Assembly: GCF_000317515.1 (NCBI RefSeq)
Contig: NC_019738.1
Span: 5,916,001-5,980,000, forward strand
Direction of reading: 5' to 3'
Length of the DNA stretch: 64,000 bases
DNA from: Allocoleopsis franciscana PCC 7113
Lineage (GTDB): Bacteria > Cyanobacteriota > Cyanobacteriia > Cyanobacteriales > Coleofasciculaceae
In this document: in pieces, positions 32,399-41,915 of the stretch
Layout: every line of letters starts with the position of its first letter
Position numbering within the stretch: the stretch's first letter is position 1
Made by a program: the position numbers and the translations under genes
Notes under the pieces: model-generated
Databases searched by the model: none
What the model saw: the letters and a program-made list of their open reading frames with translations, nothing else
What the model was told of the DNA's origin: nothing

Positions 32399-35300
32399 TT
32401 AAGTTGCTGTGATCAACACTCGGACTTTTTCAATTAAACCGATGCTAGAGAATCCTTTGGTTAAATAATCGGTTGCACCTAAGCGTCTTGCCTCATCAAA
32501 CCATTCCTCCGATAAGCGTGACGAAATCACCAGAATGGGAACTGTGATTCCCGCTTTTCGGCATCGGTCAATCAATGTAAAGCCATCCATATTCGGCATT
32601 TCAATATCCGTAATCACTAGATTCGGATGGGGATGCGCTTGCAACCAATTCCAGGCTTCTAGTCCATCTACACAGCTATGAGTCGGATAGCCATAAGTAT
32701 TCAGCGTCGCCTCCAGTCGTCGCCGCATCAAGGCGGCATCATCCACAATCAGGATGGATGGAGTTAGATGATTTGCTTGTTCAACTTCAGAAGTTGATGA
32801 TGCTGTGCTTGCAGTTCCCAAAACATGAGTGGAAAAGGTTAGCAGTCGTTTTGCCAAGGTGGGAGCGTCTAGAACAGGGAGTAAAGCCCCATTAGTTTGT
32901 AAGCTCACACCAATTAACCCATCGGGTGCAACCATTGGCTTGGGTAGAGGATTAATGATGACTTCAGCCTGTTCTAATAGTTCGTCAGCCAGTAACCAAA
33001 CACCTTGCGTGGCTTCCTCGCCATATATAGAGAGGCAAATGGTTGTATCGGTTAATGGGCGCGTGGAAGAATGAGGCTGCCAGTACTTGAGCAAGTCTAA
33101 GGCAGCCAAGCGTCCAGTTTCATCCTCAATCATGCCTAACAAGGCAGGGTTAGAATCTTTGACTGGGGACAGATTCAAGTTGCACAATAAATTGATGGTC
33201 TTAATGTCATCGACAGGTAGAGCAAAGGTAGAATCCCCGGAGCGCAGCATGACACAGGAAACCAACAGGCGAGGGACTGGAAATTTGAGATGAAACGTTG
33301 TCCCAGAACCTTGAACGGTGTGGAGCGTCATCCGTCCCCCTAATCGAGCGACTTGAGCGGCAATCACATCCATGCCAATCCCACGTCCAGAAATCTCACT
33401 CACTTGCGTGCGAGAACTAAAGCCCGGTTGGCAAATGACTGCCAGGAGTTCAGCCGGTGTTTGGGTGTTTGACAGAGGTAATCCCAAGGCTTCCGCTCTG
33501 GCTTGAACGGCTTTAGCATCAATTCCTCGACCATCATCCCTCAGTTCCAACTGGAATAGATTCCCCAGCCGCTGGAGGGATAGAGTCAGGGTGCCTTGCT
33601 CTGGTTTCCCTTGGGCAACTCGCTCTGCGGAGGATTCTAATCCATGGTCGTAGGCATTGCGAATTAAGTGGAGTAACAAGGGTTCCAAGTTTCGGGCTGT
33701 GTTGACATCGAGTTCAGTTTGTTCCCCTTGAACTACCAGTTTGGCCGGTTTACTATAGCGAGTTGTAAGGTCGCGAATAATCGCTCTGGCTCGGAAGCCC
33801 AAATTTTGGAAGGGGACAAGCCGACTATCCTCAATTGTGTTTTGCAGCTTCAAAACATTATTGTCAACATTCCGCAGGTATTCGGCGACTTGCTGTGATG
33901 TTTTTCCTGTCTCCGCCCCCATTTCAGATAAGCGCAGACTAGTCTCTAGCAAGCGATTGATGATGGTATATCCCTGGCGATAGCGTTCACGGACAAGCCC
34001 TTGTGAGCCTGTCTGCGTACTCTTACTTAATTCATCTAAGAGGACATAGTCATCCTGAATCTGGCGGAGATGGGCGATCGCCTGAGCACTTTCCTGGGCG
34101 AGAGTCACAAGCTGCGCGATCTGGTGTTGCAGCGCTTGATAAAATCCTTGCGTGCTGCGGAGTGACAGTAGGGTGTCTACCAAGTATTTTGCTGATTGGT
34201 CGAGTTTCTCTAGGGGCACTGGAATCTGAACCATCTCCAGTGCTTTGTTCGATCGTTCTGCCTTGGCGGTTGCTATATCAATAACGACTGGGGGCAGTTC
34301 AGCAGGGGAGGAGGATGGAGCAGGTGGAGAAGGTGGGGAAGAAATTTCTCCCTTATCCTCCCATTGCCACTCATCGCCCTCATCGCTTTCATAACCCCAA
34401 TTGACCCAATCGACTCCAACTTCTAAAGATGCTTGTACCTGATCAACAACAGAATCTTGCTCCTGAGTTGGAGTGGGGGGATGAGCAACAAAATCGTCAA
34501 GGCTCGTTTCATCCAGCCATTCCTGAACTTGACTGAAGTCTAGAGGGAGATCTGCTGAATCATCTTGGTTTAAGAATGCCTCAACCTCCTCAGGATCGGT
34601 GAGAGCATCAACTGGGTTGGGTTGAGCAAGGGGTGGCTCAACCTCAGTCAGATTTGCCCAATCTTCCAGGGGGAAAGCATCCAGAAAGTTTGTGATTTCA
34701 GGAATCGTTGAATTTTCCCCTAAATTTAGCGCATCGAGGAATGCTCCAACGTCATCTAGGGTATCTGTTTGACTGGAGTCATCTAGAAACGCATCAGACG
34801 GGTTCGGTTCAAGGGATAAGAGGTTGGATTGTGACAATAAGTCAGCCTCTAATTGAGCAGAGTCATCCTCTGGTGTCGTTTCTAGGTAGAATTGCGGCTC
34901 TGCAACCCGCCCATCATCCACACTTGCTTCAAAACTAGCGAACTCAAAGAAAACAGGATTGCCACTTTGCTTGGCACAAGTCTTGAGTGCCTGAAACAGA
35001 AGCGACCACTGCGATTGACCATGCCTTTGTTCCTTGGACAATCGCCAAATGGCATTGTCTGGATGATTCAATAATGTCTGCGCCTGAGTGAGCAGATCTG
35101 TCCAGCCTGGAGCAAATTGCAACTCCTGACCAATTTGCTCCAGTTGTTCTAGAGTTTGCTGTGCCGTGTGGAGTGTGCGAGCGGGCACTGTTCCCTGAGC
35201 GGGTAGTTGCTCCAAGGCAATTTCCAACTCCAGCACCACCAGGTCTAATCCTTGTTCAGCAAAGTCTTGATGAAGTTGTCTAAGCTCATTCCACTGAGAT

Positions 35301-35740
35301 AGGTAGCGTTTCCGAATCTCCTCGTGAAGCACCTGAATCCGGTTTAGGAGGGGGTCGTTTTCCTTGGATTGTTGAAATTCAACGGTTACCGTCAGTAACT
35401 CTCCTGCCTCCAGCAAGGCTTGGCTCAGATGACCATCACCCAGAAGTGGAGCCAGTTCTAGATAGCGTAAATCGGATAGCACATCTTCTAAAGCGGTTGC
35501 CACGTCCAGAACCGCTAAGGCTCCGACCGTTACGGCTCCACCTTTGATGGTGTGAATACAACGGTAGAGTTCCTGAATATCCGCTCGCCAGGATTGGGGT
35601 TGGAGAGACTGGGCAATCTGGCTATATTTTTGCAGATACTCTTGAGTATCAATAATGAAAAGACTATAGAGCTCTTGTTGTAATTGAGCGTCAGCGAGGG
35701 CTTCAATACCTTGGGAAGAATCAATCTCTGGAATCGACAT
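32399..35740 (-). CDS. Hybrid CheA-type kinase (Hpt-kinase-CheW-REC), PilL-like
   Basis: 1113 residues from ATG 35740. Order: N-terminal Hpt with phosphoacceptor His63 (CIHTIKGGA), helical region, a long acidic linker (about 280-470, rich in Asp, Glu, Pro), dimerisation helices, CheA HATPase (LIRNAYDHGLES, DDGRGID, GRGIGMDV), a CheW-like domain, and a C-terminal receiver with Asp1045 (TDIEMPNMDG) and Lys1095. This is the architecture of PilL/TaxAY kinases that control type IV pilus-driven phototaxis or hormogonium motility in cyanobacteria. It is the last gene of a six-gene operon and receives input from the two MCPs through the CheW protein. The receiver probably acts as a phosphate sink or output. 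Confidence 0.93.
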   Translation of the reverse strand: MSIPEIDSSQGIEALADAQLQQELYSLFIIDTQEYLQKYSQIAQSLQPQSWRADIQELYRCIHTIKGGAVTVGALAVLDVATALEDVLSDLRYLELAPLLGDGHLSQALLEAGELLTVTVEFQQSKENDPLLNRIQVLHEEIRKRYLSQWNELRQLHQDFAEQGLDLVVLELEIALEQLPAQGTVPARTLHTAQQTLEQLEQIGQELQFAPGWTDLLTQAQTLLNHPDNAIWRLSKEQRHGQSQWSLLFQALKTCAKQSGNPVFFEFASFEASVDDGRVAEPQFYLETTPEDDSAQLEADLLSQSNLLSLEPNPSDAFLDDSSQTDTLDDVGAFLDALNLGENSTIPEITNFLDAFPLEDWANLTEVEPPLAQPNPVDALTDPEEVEAFLNQDDSADLPLDFSQVQEWLDETSLDDFVAHPPTPTQEQDSVVDQVQASLEVGVDWVNWGYESDEGDEWQWEDKGEISSPPSPPAPSSSPAELPPVVIDIATAKAERSNKALEMVQIPVPLEKLDQSAKYLVDTLLSLRSTQGFYQALQHQIAQLVTLAQESAQAIAHLRQIQDDYVLLDELSKSTQTGSQGLVRERYRQGYTIINRLLETSLRLSEMGAETGKTSQQVAEYLRNVDNNVLKLQNTIEDSRLVPFQNLGFRARAIIRDLTTRYSKPAKLVVQGEQTELDVNTARNLEPLLLHLIRNAYDHGLESSAERVAQGKPEQGTLTLSLQRLGNLFQLELRDDGRGIDAKAVQARAEALGLPLSNTQTPAELLAVICQPGFSSRTQVSEISGRGIGMDVIAAQVARLGGRMTLHTVQGSGTTFHLKFPVPRLLVSCVMLRSGDSTFALPVDDIKTINLLCNLNLSPVKDSNPALLGMIEDETGRLAALDLLKYWQPHSSTRPLTDTTICLSIYGEEATQGVWLLADELLEQAEVIINPLPKPMVAPDGLIGVSLQTNGALLPVLDAPTLAKRLLTFSTHVLGTASTASSTSEVEQANHLTPSILIVDDAALMRRRLEATLNTYGYPTHSCVDGLEAWNWLQAHPHPNLVITDIEMPNMDGFTLIDRCRKAGITVPILVISSRLSEEWFDEARRLGATDYLTKGFSSIGLIEKVRVLITAT

Positions 35741-35770
35741 AATTAAAATAAAGAGATTCAGAGAAACTAT

Positions 35771-38017
35771 TTAGATATCTGAATGGTTCTCGGACACTGG
35801 AGCGATTGTGCAAGCCAGAGGCGATAGCTCAGCCACTTCCGATACGAGATGCGGTTCGGAGTGCAGTTGGAAAAATTCAACCGTTTGCAGCAACGTTCGA
35901 GCTAAGTGTTCCATATGCTGAGCCTGTTCTCTCGTCACTCCCGCTCGATTGAAGGTTTCAGTAGAGATGTCAGAGATATAGTGAACCAATTCCAAGGTCG
36001 TTTGAGCCGCATCGGCGATCGCTTGACTCGATTGCGTCGCTTGCTGACCCATGTGAGCCACTTGCTCACTCACGGACAAAATGGTGTTGAATGCCTGCTG
36101 GGACTGCTCTACACCCGTGGTGAAGTTGCCAACCTGCTGACTAATTTCTTGGACATCGGAGTTGAGTCCAGATACAACGGTTTGAATTTGGTCTGTTCGT
36201 TGTTGGAGCAGAATCAAGCTTTGTTTGGTTTGGGTTGCCAACTGATTCACCTGCCCTGAAATCACCTCAAATTCACGAGTGATCACTGCCATTTGTTCTG
36301 GATCTTCCTGTACCTTGGCTCGGTTCGACAGCATGGAAGCATTCACTGCGAGTATTTGGGACATGGCGGTAATGCGTTGCTGATCTTTTACGAACTGAGT
36401 GGCGAGTTCAACGTAATTGGTTAGGGTTTCAGTTCGTTGAACAATGTTTGAACTCTCTCGCTGTAGCCCTTGAATCCCTTGGCTCATAGCCATAATTTCT
36501 TGTTGTCCCCGGTCAATAGCAGCCTGTGTTAATTGAACGGCTTCATCGGTGGCAACCGCCTGCAACGCTGTATCCTGAGCTTGGTCGTTGACTTGTTGCA
36601 TCAAGGTTTGTACTTGAGCCACCGATTGCATTTGCTCTTTAACACTGTCTGCCACCGCAACTGCCAACTGTTCTAAATCTTCCGTGCCCTGAGTCACTCG
36701 AAAAGCGGCACGTAAAACCATCGCCATCACCTGTCCCAGTCGTTCAACGAGGCGATTCAAGGTATCGCCGACCAATCCTGTCACACGAGGACTCACCTTG
36801 GCTTCTACAGTCAAGTCTCCACCCTCAACAGCGGAAATCACATCGAGTAGGTGTTCGACTTCTTGCTGCAATGCTTGACTTTCCTCATTTAGGGTTGCTG
36901 TTCGTTCTGCAACTCGCTCCTCTAAACCCTTGCGTATCTCCTCCACCGCCGCAAACGACTCTCGCAATTGTTGCGCCATCTGGTTAAAGGATTGTTCTAA
37001 GACGCCCAACTCTCCAAAACCCTTTACCTCCAGAGTTTGGTTCAGATTTCCAGCGGCAATGGCTTGAGAGGCTTGGCTTAATCGAATGGCAGCACTGATC
37101 AGTTCGTCAGAACTATTTTCTGCTTGCAGTCGTTGGGGCTTCCCACTAATGATGGTATAGGGTTGCGATTTTCCTGAATTGGCAACAATAAAACCGTTTT
37201 TTTCGACAATAAAAAGCTTTGCTGAAGGACTCACATTCAGCGTATTGAGATAACCACTAATTTGCGAAAGGATTAGGTCAATTCCAATTACGCCCAGAAA
37301 GGTTTTGTTACTGTTATATACGGGATAGCTGGATGAAATTGACAAAACTTCTGGCTTATCTTCCCATTGATAAACCTCAGTCCAAAGCGGATGACCGACT
37401 CGCGCTGCCTCCGCATACCAGGCTTCTGTTCTCGGATCGTAGGACTTCGTTTCTTTTAACTTTGTTCGATTGCCACGCTCATCCGTTTGGTAAACGTACA
37501 ACTTGCCTCCGGTGGATGAACTAGACACTTCATTAATCAGCAAATTTCCATCATCCAAACGCTCCACTCCAATAAACTCACCTTTGGTATTGGCATAGTT
37601 GTTATAGCCAATATTAAAGACTTTCATTTGCCTCCAAAAATATTTTCCTAGCCTTCTGAAGTTTTCCAGGTCTAAGGCTTCTAATTCAAGCGCATCTAGG
37701 TTAATTTGATTGAGCTGATGAGGGATCTTTAAGTAAGAGTCAAGGTGAGTTGAGACGCGCTCGCTCACTTCTGTTTGCAACCGTCCAGCCATTTCATTTA
37801 CGGCCTGCTGACCATGGCGAATGGAAAGCCATCCGGTGAGTCCTACAGCAGTAACCATTGGCACCACAAACGATGTGACAACTAAGACACGGATGCTGAC
37901 CTGACGCCGAATCCCAAAGTTGCGATTGTGGGGGGTGGGCGGTGGTGCTGAAGCCCTGTTCAGCTGAGTTTCTTGAAGTGGAGAAACGACAGTGGGTTGA
38001 GTTTGGAGGGTTGCCAT
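35771..38017 (-). CDS. Methyl-accepting chemotaxis protein, PilJ-like, apparently missing its second membrane helix
   Basis: 748 residues from ATG 38017. One membrane helix (about 43-65), then a dCache-type sensor: WTEVYQWEDKPEVLSISSSYPVY and LGVIGIDLIL are visible. After about residue 305 the sensor stops and the sequence passes at once into a HAMP (RLSQASQAIAAGNLNQ, about 312-360), without the distal sensor part or a second membrane helix. A second HAMP-like segment (385-435) and a cyanobacterial MCP signalling domain (440-720) with tip sequence REFEVISGQVNQLA follow. The protein would not span the membrane twice as required. It is 30 bases upstream of the CheA gene. Confidence 0.88.
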   Translation of the reverse strand: MATLQTQPTVVSPLQETQLNRASAPPPTPHNRNFGIRRQVSIRVLVVTSFVVPMVTAVGLTGWLSIRHGQQAVNEMAGRLQTEVSERVSTHLDSYLKIPHQLNQINLDALELEALDLENFRRLGKYFWRQMKVFNIGYNNYANTKGEFIGVERLDDGNLLINEVSSSSTGGKLYVYQTDERGNRTKLKETKSYDPRTEAWYAEAARVGHPLWTEVYQWEDKPEVLSISSSYPVYNSNKTFLGVIGIDLILSQISGYLNTLNVSPSAKLFIVEKNGFIVANSGKSQPYTIISGKPQRLQAENSSDELISAAIRLSQASQAIAAGNLNQTLEVKGFGELGVLEQSFNQMAQQLRESFAAVEEIRKGLEERVAERTATLNEESQALQQEVEHLLDVISAVEGGDLTVEAKVSPRVTGLVGDTLNRLVERLGQVMAMVLRAAFRVTQGTEDLEQLAVAVADSVKEQMQSVAQVQTLMQQVNDQAQDTALQAVATDEAVQLTQAAIDRGQQEIMAMSQGIQGLQRESSNIVQRTETLTNYVELATQFVKDQQRITAMSQILAVNASMLSNRAKVQEDPEQMAVITREFEVISGQVNQLATQTKQSLILLQQRTDQIQTVVSGLNSDVQEISQQVGNFTTGVEQSQQAFNTILSVSEQVAHMGQQATQSSQAIADAAQTTLELVHYISDISTETFNRAGVTREQAQHMEHLARTLLQTVEFFQLHSEPHLVSEVAELSPLACTIAPVSENHSDI

Positions 38018-38030
38018 AGAGTATGTCCAG

Positions 38031-38062
38031 GGTGCGGGGGTGCGGGGGTGCGGGGGTGCAGG
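38031..38062. repeat. Octamer tandem repeat GGTGCGGG
   Basis: Four copies of GGTGCGGG (the last one base different) lie 14 bases upstream of the MCP start at 38017, in the short space between the two MCP genes. Same unit as at 24571-24640. Confidence 0.9.
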
Positions 38063-38147
38063 GGAGATGTTACCTGGTCAGTTATTTCCACTGCACTGCA
38101 CTACGAGGGACTTTTGGAGCAGAAACGATCCAGGTGATTTCCGTGGG

Positions 38148-40817
38148 TTAAGTGCGATCGGCTGCCAGCAGTAGCGATTCACTATCACTTTCTGTTGGGA
38201 CATGGCTGTCTGTTTCTGAAGCAGAGGGTAGCTGGAAGAATTGAACCGTCTGAAGTAATTGAGCAGACAGGAGATCCATTTGATCGGAGCGTTCTCTAGC
38301 GATCTGAGTGAGTTCTGCGGTTTTGTTGGCGAGTCCAGCAATATCTCGCATCACCATGGCAGTGGTTTGAGCAGCTCCCACAATGTCCTCACTGAAATGA
38401 GCGACCGCTTCACCCGCTTGCACAGCCTCACCCGTGACCTTCTGAACCCGATCAAAAACTTGATTTGATTGCTCAACACCTGTAGTAAACTGCCTGACGA
38501 GGTCACCCAAACCCTGCACATCACTATCGACGGCTGATACAACACTGTGAATTTGGGCACTCTGTTGTTCGAGGGCGGTCAGTCCTTCACTGGTTTGTTG
38601 AGCCAACTTGCTCACCTGATCGGCAATCGAGTCAAATTCACGGGCAACCACCACAAATTGTCTGGGGTCACGCTGTTCAGATGCTCTGGCTGCCACAAGG
38701 GATGCATTCAAGGATAGGGTTTGGGTGATAAAGGCAATCTGGTTTTGGTTTTGTACAAATTGATCCGCTAAACCCACAAATTCGCTCAGCGTTTTCATCC
38801 GCTGCACAATCCGGTCAGTGCCTTCCTGCAAAATTGTGATGCCTTGAGTTAATGCCGCGATCGCTTCTTGCCCCTGGATCAATGTCGTAGACACTGTTTG
38901 TAGGGATTCATTCGATGCGGTTGCTCGTTCAGCAGAACCTTGGGCGGCGTTTTCGACTTGTTCCGTCAAACTCAACACTTGTCCCACGGCTTGAGCTTGT
39001 TGGTCGGCATTGGTGGCGACCGTTTCAGCGAGTTCAGTTTGCTGGTTGGCTCCCTGCGATACCTGACGTGCCGCCGTCCAAACCTCGTCTAGGACTTCAG
39101 CTAGTCGTTCAATGAAGCGGTTAAAGGTATCGGCAACGACTCCGGTAATGTGATCACTTACTGTCACCTGAGCAGTCAAGTTACCCTCTGCTGCCAGCAA
39201 GACCACATCGAGCAGATGTTTCACTTCATCTTGGAGAATGCTGCTTTGCAATGTGAGAGCCAGCAGACTGCCAATCGAGTAAACAAAAGTCTGCTCCTCC
39301 ATTTGCCACCGCCGTCGAGTTCCCACCTGTTCGCAGCGGATAATCCCTGCCGGATAGCCGCTAATCTGGATAGGCAGATCCAGCAGCGATACAATATGGC
39401 TCGGTGTCAGATAGGACTCGACTAATTCTAGAGTACGGGGGTCGCTATGCACATCATTGACGATGATGGATTTATTCTGACTCAGCGCCTCAAAATATTG
39501 GGGGAAATCTGCTTGATGCTGAGTCATTCCTGTGAAATACCGCTCCAAGGTGTGATCGTATAGTTCGAGGCAGGTAAGCTGGGAGCGATCGGAGTTATAG
39601 AGCCAAATGCTCACACGGTCAACCCCTAATGTTTCAGCCGTTGCTTTAATAAATAGTCTGGCGGCTTGCTCTAAGTTTCCCTGCGCCAGTGATTCATCGC
39701 GAGACAGTGAAGCCAGGACGGTATTCTGCCGTTGTACTCCTTCCGCGTAAGCCTGCAATCGCCCCTGAGATTGCTCTAGTCGATCGAAGACTGAGTTGAA
39801 TGTCGCCGCTAGATGGGATAGTTCATCGTTACCGGATAAAAATACTCTTTCCGCCAAAATACCATTGGTACCAATTTGGCTCACGGTGTTACTGAGGCGG
39901 CTCAGTCGTGACAAAATAGATTTTTCTAAAAACCAAATGATTGCAATACTAAACATTGAACCCAGCAACAGGATTCCGATCACAAGGTAATTTAAACTCG
40001 CTTGCCCTCGTGCAAACACTGTTCTGGGTTCAGTTACTCGTAATAGAAATGCAGGTTTTCCGGAAATGTCTTTGAGTAAGGCATAGCCAGCAATTGAGTC
40101 CTGGTTGAGGGGTTTAGCAAAGGACTGTTTGCCCTGCATAAAAGCCTTTCGTGCCTGCTGAAAATCAGGAGCAAGCTGTTTGGCTTCAAACGGCTCCAGT
40201 TTAATATCCGGCAGCTTGGTTAGGTCTTTCAATTGCTGAATAAACGGTTGATCGAGATAACGACCCATAATTAACGTTCCTCGAATGGGTCCGGTTCCTT
40301 CACTGGTGATAATCGGTTGTGAAGTCAGCATCATTGGGCCTTCGGGAAGTTGAATAAACCCTAAATGCTCGCTTTTGGGGTCGGGATGTTTCAGTAAAGG
40401 GCTTGAGGGTGAAAGCTGAGCGAGAAAGGCTTGAGAAACAGGGACTTCTTTGTTTTGATTGAAGTCTACGCCTTGGGAAAAAACAATCTTCCCTGATTTA
40501 TTGATATATATCGCAGCACTGAGTCTTAAATTAGCGAGGTGATCGTTCGTAAAATTACTGTCAATATAAACAGGATCTCTGTTAATGATGAACTGATAAG
40601 AGTCATCCCAGCGAGAATAATCACGAGTCTGACGCGAGATATTATCTAGAGTAGTGGTTAAGATATCTAAGACCCGTTGGACATCTTTATTAACCTGTTG
40701 ATTTTCTAGGGCAATATAACTTTTAGTTAATAAAGTTCTCGAAATTAAATAAAAGCCTATTGATAAACCAACAAGTCCCACTCCCAGACTCAACAAAACT
40801 TTATTTTGTAGCTTCAT
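38148..40817 (-). CDS. Methyl-accepting chemotaxis protein with CHASE4 and GAF domains, PilJ-like
   Basis: 889 residues from ATG 40817. Membrane helix 1 (about 7-28), periplasmic CHASE4-type sensor (about 45-270, with the SRWDDSYQF motif), membrane helix 2 (about 276-298), HAMP (299-352), a GAF domain (375-528) without bilin-binding motifs, a second HAMP-like segment (530-585) and the signalling domain (590-850) with REFDSIADQVSKLAQQT at the tip. It contains both extracytoplasmic and cytoplasmic sensors. In the operon it sits after CheW and before the second MCP, the PilJ position of Pil-Chp-like systems. Confidence 0.92.
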   Translation of the reverse strand: MKLQNKVLLSLGVGLVGLSIGFYLISRTLLTKSYIALENQQVNKDVQRVLDILTTTLDNISRQTRDYSRWDDSYQFIINRDPVYIDSNFTNDHLANLRLSAAIYINKSGKIVFSQGVDFNQNKEVPVSQAFLAQLSPSSPLLKHPDPKSEHLGFIQLPEGPMMLTSQPIITSEGTGPIRGTLIMGRYLDQPFIQQLKDLTKLPDIKLEPFEAKQLAPDFQQARKAFMQGKQSFAKPLNQDSIAGYALLKDISGKPAFLLRVTEPRTVFARGQASLNYLVIGILLLGSMFSIAIIWFLEKSILSRLSRLSNTVSQIGTNGILAERVFLSGNDELSHLAATFNSVFDRLEQSQGRLQAYAEGVQRQNTVLASLSRDESLAQGNLEQAARLFIKATAETLGVDRVSIWLYNSDRSQLTCLELYDHTLERYFTGMTQHQADFPQYFEALSQNKSIIVNDVHSDPRTLELVESYLTPSHIVSLLDLPIQISGYPAGIIRCEQVGTRRRWQMEEQTFVYSIGSLLALTLQSSILQDEVKHLLDVVLLAAEGNLTAQVTVSDHITGVVADTFNRFIERLAEVLDEVWTAARQVSQGANQQTELAETVATNADQQAQAVGQVLSLTEQVENAAQGSAERATASNESLQTVSTTLIQGQEAIAALTQGITILQEGTDRIVQRMKTLSEFVGLADQFVQNQNQIAFITQTLSLNASLVAARASEQRDPRQFVVVAREFDSIADQVSKLAQQTSEGLTALEQQSAQIHSVVSAVDSDVQGLGDLVRQFTTGVEQSNQVFDRVQKVTGEAVQAGEAVAHFSEDIVGAAQTTAMVMRDIAGLANKTAELTQIARERSDQMDLLSAQLLQTVQFFQLPSASETDSHVPTESDSESLLLAADRT

Positions 40818-40885
40818 AGGATACCTTTAAAACACATGCTTATATCAAACATTTTGATTCAACCAAGTTATAGCTTGCGAATGCA

Positions 40886-41377
40886 TCATCGAGGTTGCCA
40901 AATTGATTGCGGAATCTTTTCGGGTTGAAACATCTCTATAGAGAGATTGAATGATTCTGTCGCTTGTTGCTGATTCAGCCCTAGTTGTTCCTGGGAAATA
41001 CTGCCAATCACTCGATCAACGATTAGCCCCACACCAAAAAGTTCACTAACTGATGAACTCAAACGGATCGCTGTCAACTTTTCCTGAATTCTTTGCCGTT
41101 GGATCAGGTGTTCCTGAGTTACTGGATTGCTCAATTGGGGGGTAATCAGAGAGATAATATTGCCCTGATGGTGAACAATTCCCTCCAACCTAGAATCATA
41201 GAAGGGTAACTTGAGGATTTGTGAGCGCTCAATGAGCATAATTTCAGTAACCCACTGTGATGGAAAACTAATTTTTTGCTCTCCGATTTGTGTCAGAATA
41301 TAGCGACGCTGAAAGGACTGTAAAGAGAATGAATGAGTTTCGATATCAACAGGAATATTCATCAGATTTGACAGCAT
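40886..41377 (-). CDS. CheW-like coupling protein, PilI-like
   Basis: About 163 residues from ATG 41377 (in-frame TTG 41398 and ATG 41362 are alternatives; none has a strong ribosome site). It is one CheW domain: an N-terminal RRYILTQIGEQKISFPSQWVTEI segment split across the first strands, the LEGIVHHQGNIISLI motif typical of CheW, and GVGLIVDRVIG. It would bridge the MCPs and the CheA kinase encoded downstream. Position between the CheY and the first MCP matches the pilG-H-I-J-L order. Confidence 0.85.
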   Translation of the reverse strand: MLSNLMNIPVDIETHSFSLQSFQRRYILTQIGEQKISFPSQWVTEIMLIERSQILKLPFYDSRLEGIVHHQGNIISLITPQLSNPVTQEHLIQRQRIQEKLTAIRLSSSVSELFGVGLIVDRVIGSISQEQLGLNQQQATESFNLSIEMFQPEKIPQSIWQPR

Positions 41378-41485
41378 TTTCCAGGACTTAACGTTCAAAT
41401 TAATAAGCTAAAAGTCTGATTTATTAATTCTTTTAGCTCAATCGTGAATTGATCAAAATGTATAATAAAAGAAGTGATATGAGTC

Positions 41486-41854
41486 TTAGAGTTCTTGTAA
41501 GGTTTGTTCAAGACGCTCACGGGTAATGGGCTTAGTCAAATAATCATTTGCACCAGCTCGCCTAATTCCATAACTGACTTCTACAGGTGTTTTTTTGCTG
41601 GAATAGAAAATTACATGCTGATTGACAGTGCGTTGGTTCAATCGCAACTCTCTTAAAAATTTGTAGCCATCTTTTTCTGGCATAACAATGTCCAAAAATA
41701 CGGAGTCATATTCGCCAGTTATGAGCTTTTCAATGATGCCGGTTGTACTGTCATATGCCTCAACTTGATGACCCATTTCTTCCAAGATGGACGCCAGAAA
41801 ACGCCGATCTACAGCACTATCATCGACAATAATGAATCGCAAGTGTTCTTTCAT
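41486..41854 (-). CDS. CheY-like single-domain response regulator, PilH-like
   Basis: 122 residues from ATG 41854. A stand-alone receiver with the acidic pair Asp11-Asp12, phosphoacceptor Asp55 (FLDIVMPEKDG), Ser85/Ser86 and Lys108 (DYLTKPI). Second gene of the chemotaxis-like operon, 62 bases after the PatA-type regulator. By analogy to PilH/TaxY it takes phosphate from the CheA protein of the same operon and tunes pilus motor activity. Confidence 0.92.
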   Translation of the reverse strand: MKEHLRFIIVDDSAVDRRFLASILEEMGHQVEAYDSTTGIIEKLITGEYDSVFLDIVMPEKDGYKFLRELRLNQRTVNQHVIFYSSKKTPVEVSYGIRRAGANDYLTKPITRERLEQTLQEL

Positions 41855-41915
41855 CGATTAAACTCTCTCAAAGAAATAACTGTTTTCATGTTTAAACACC
41901 TAAACGATGGTTAAT

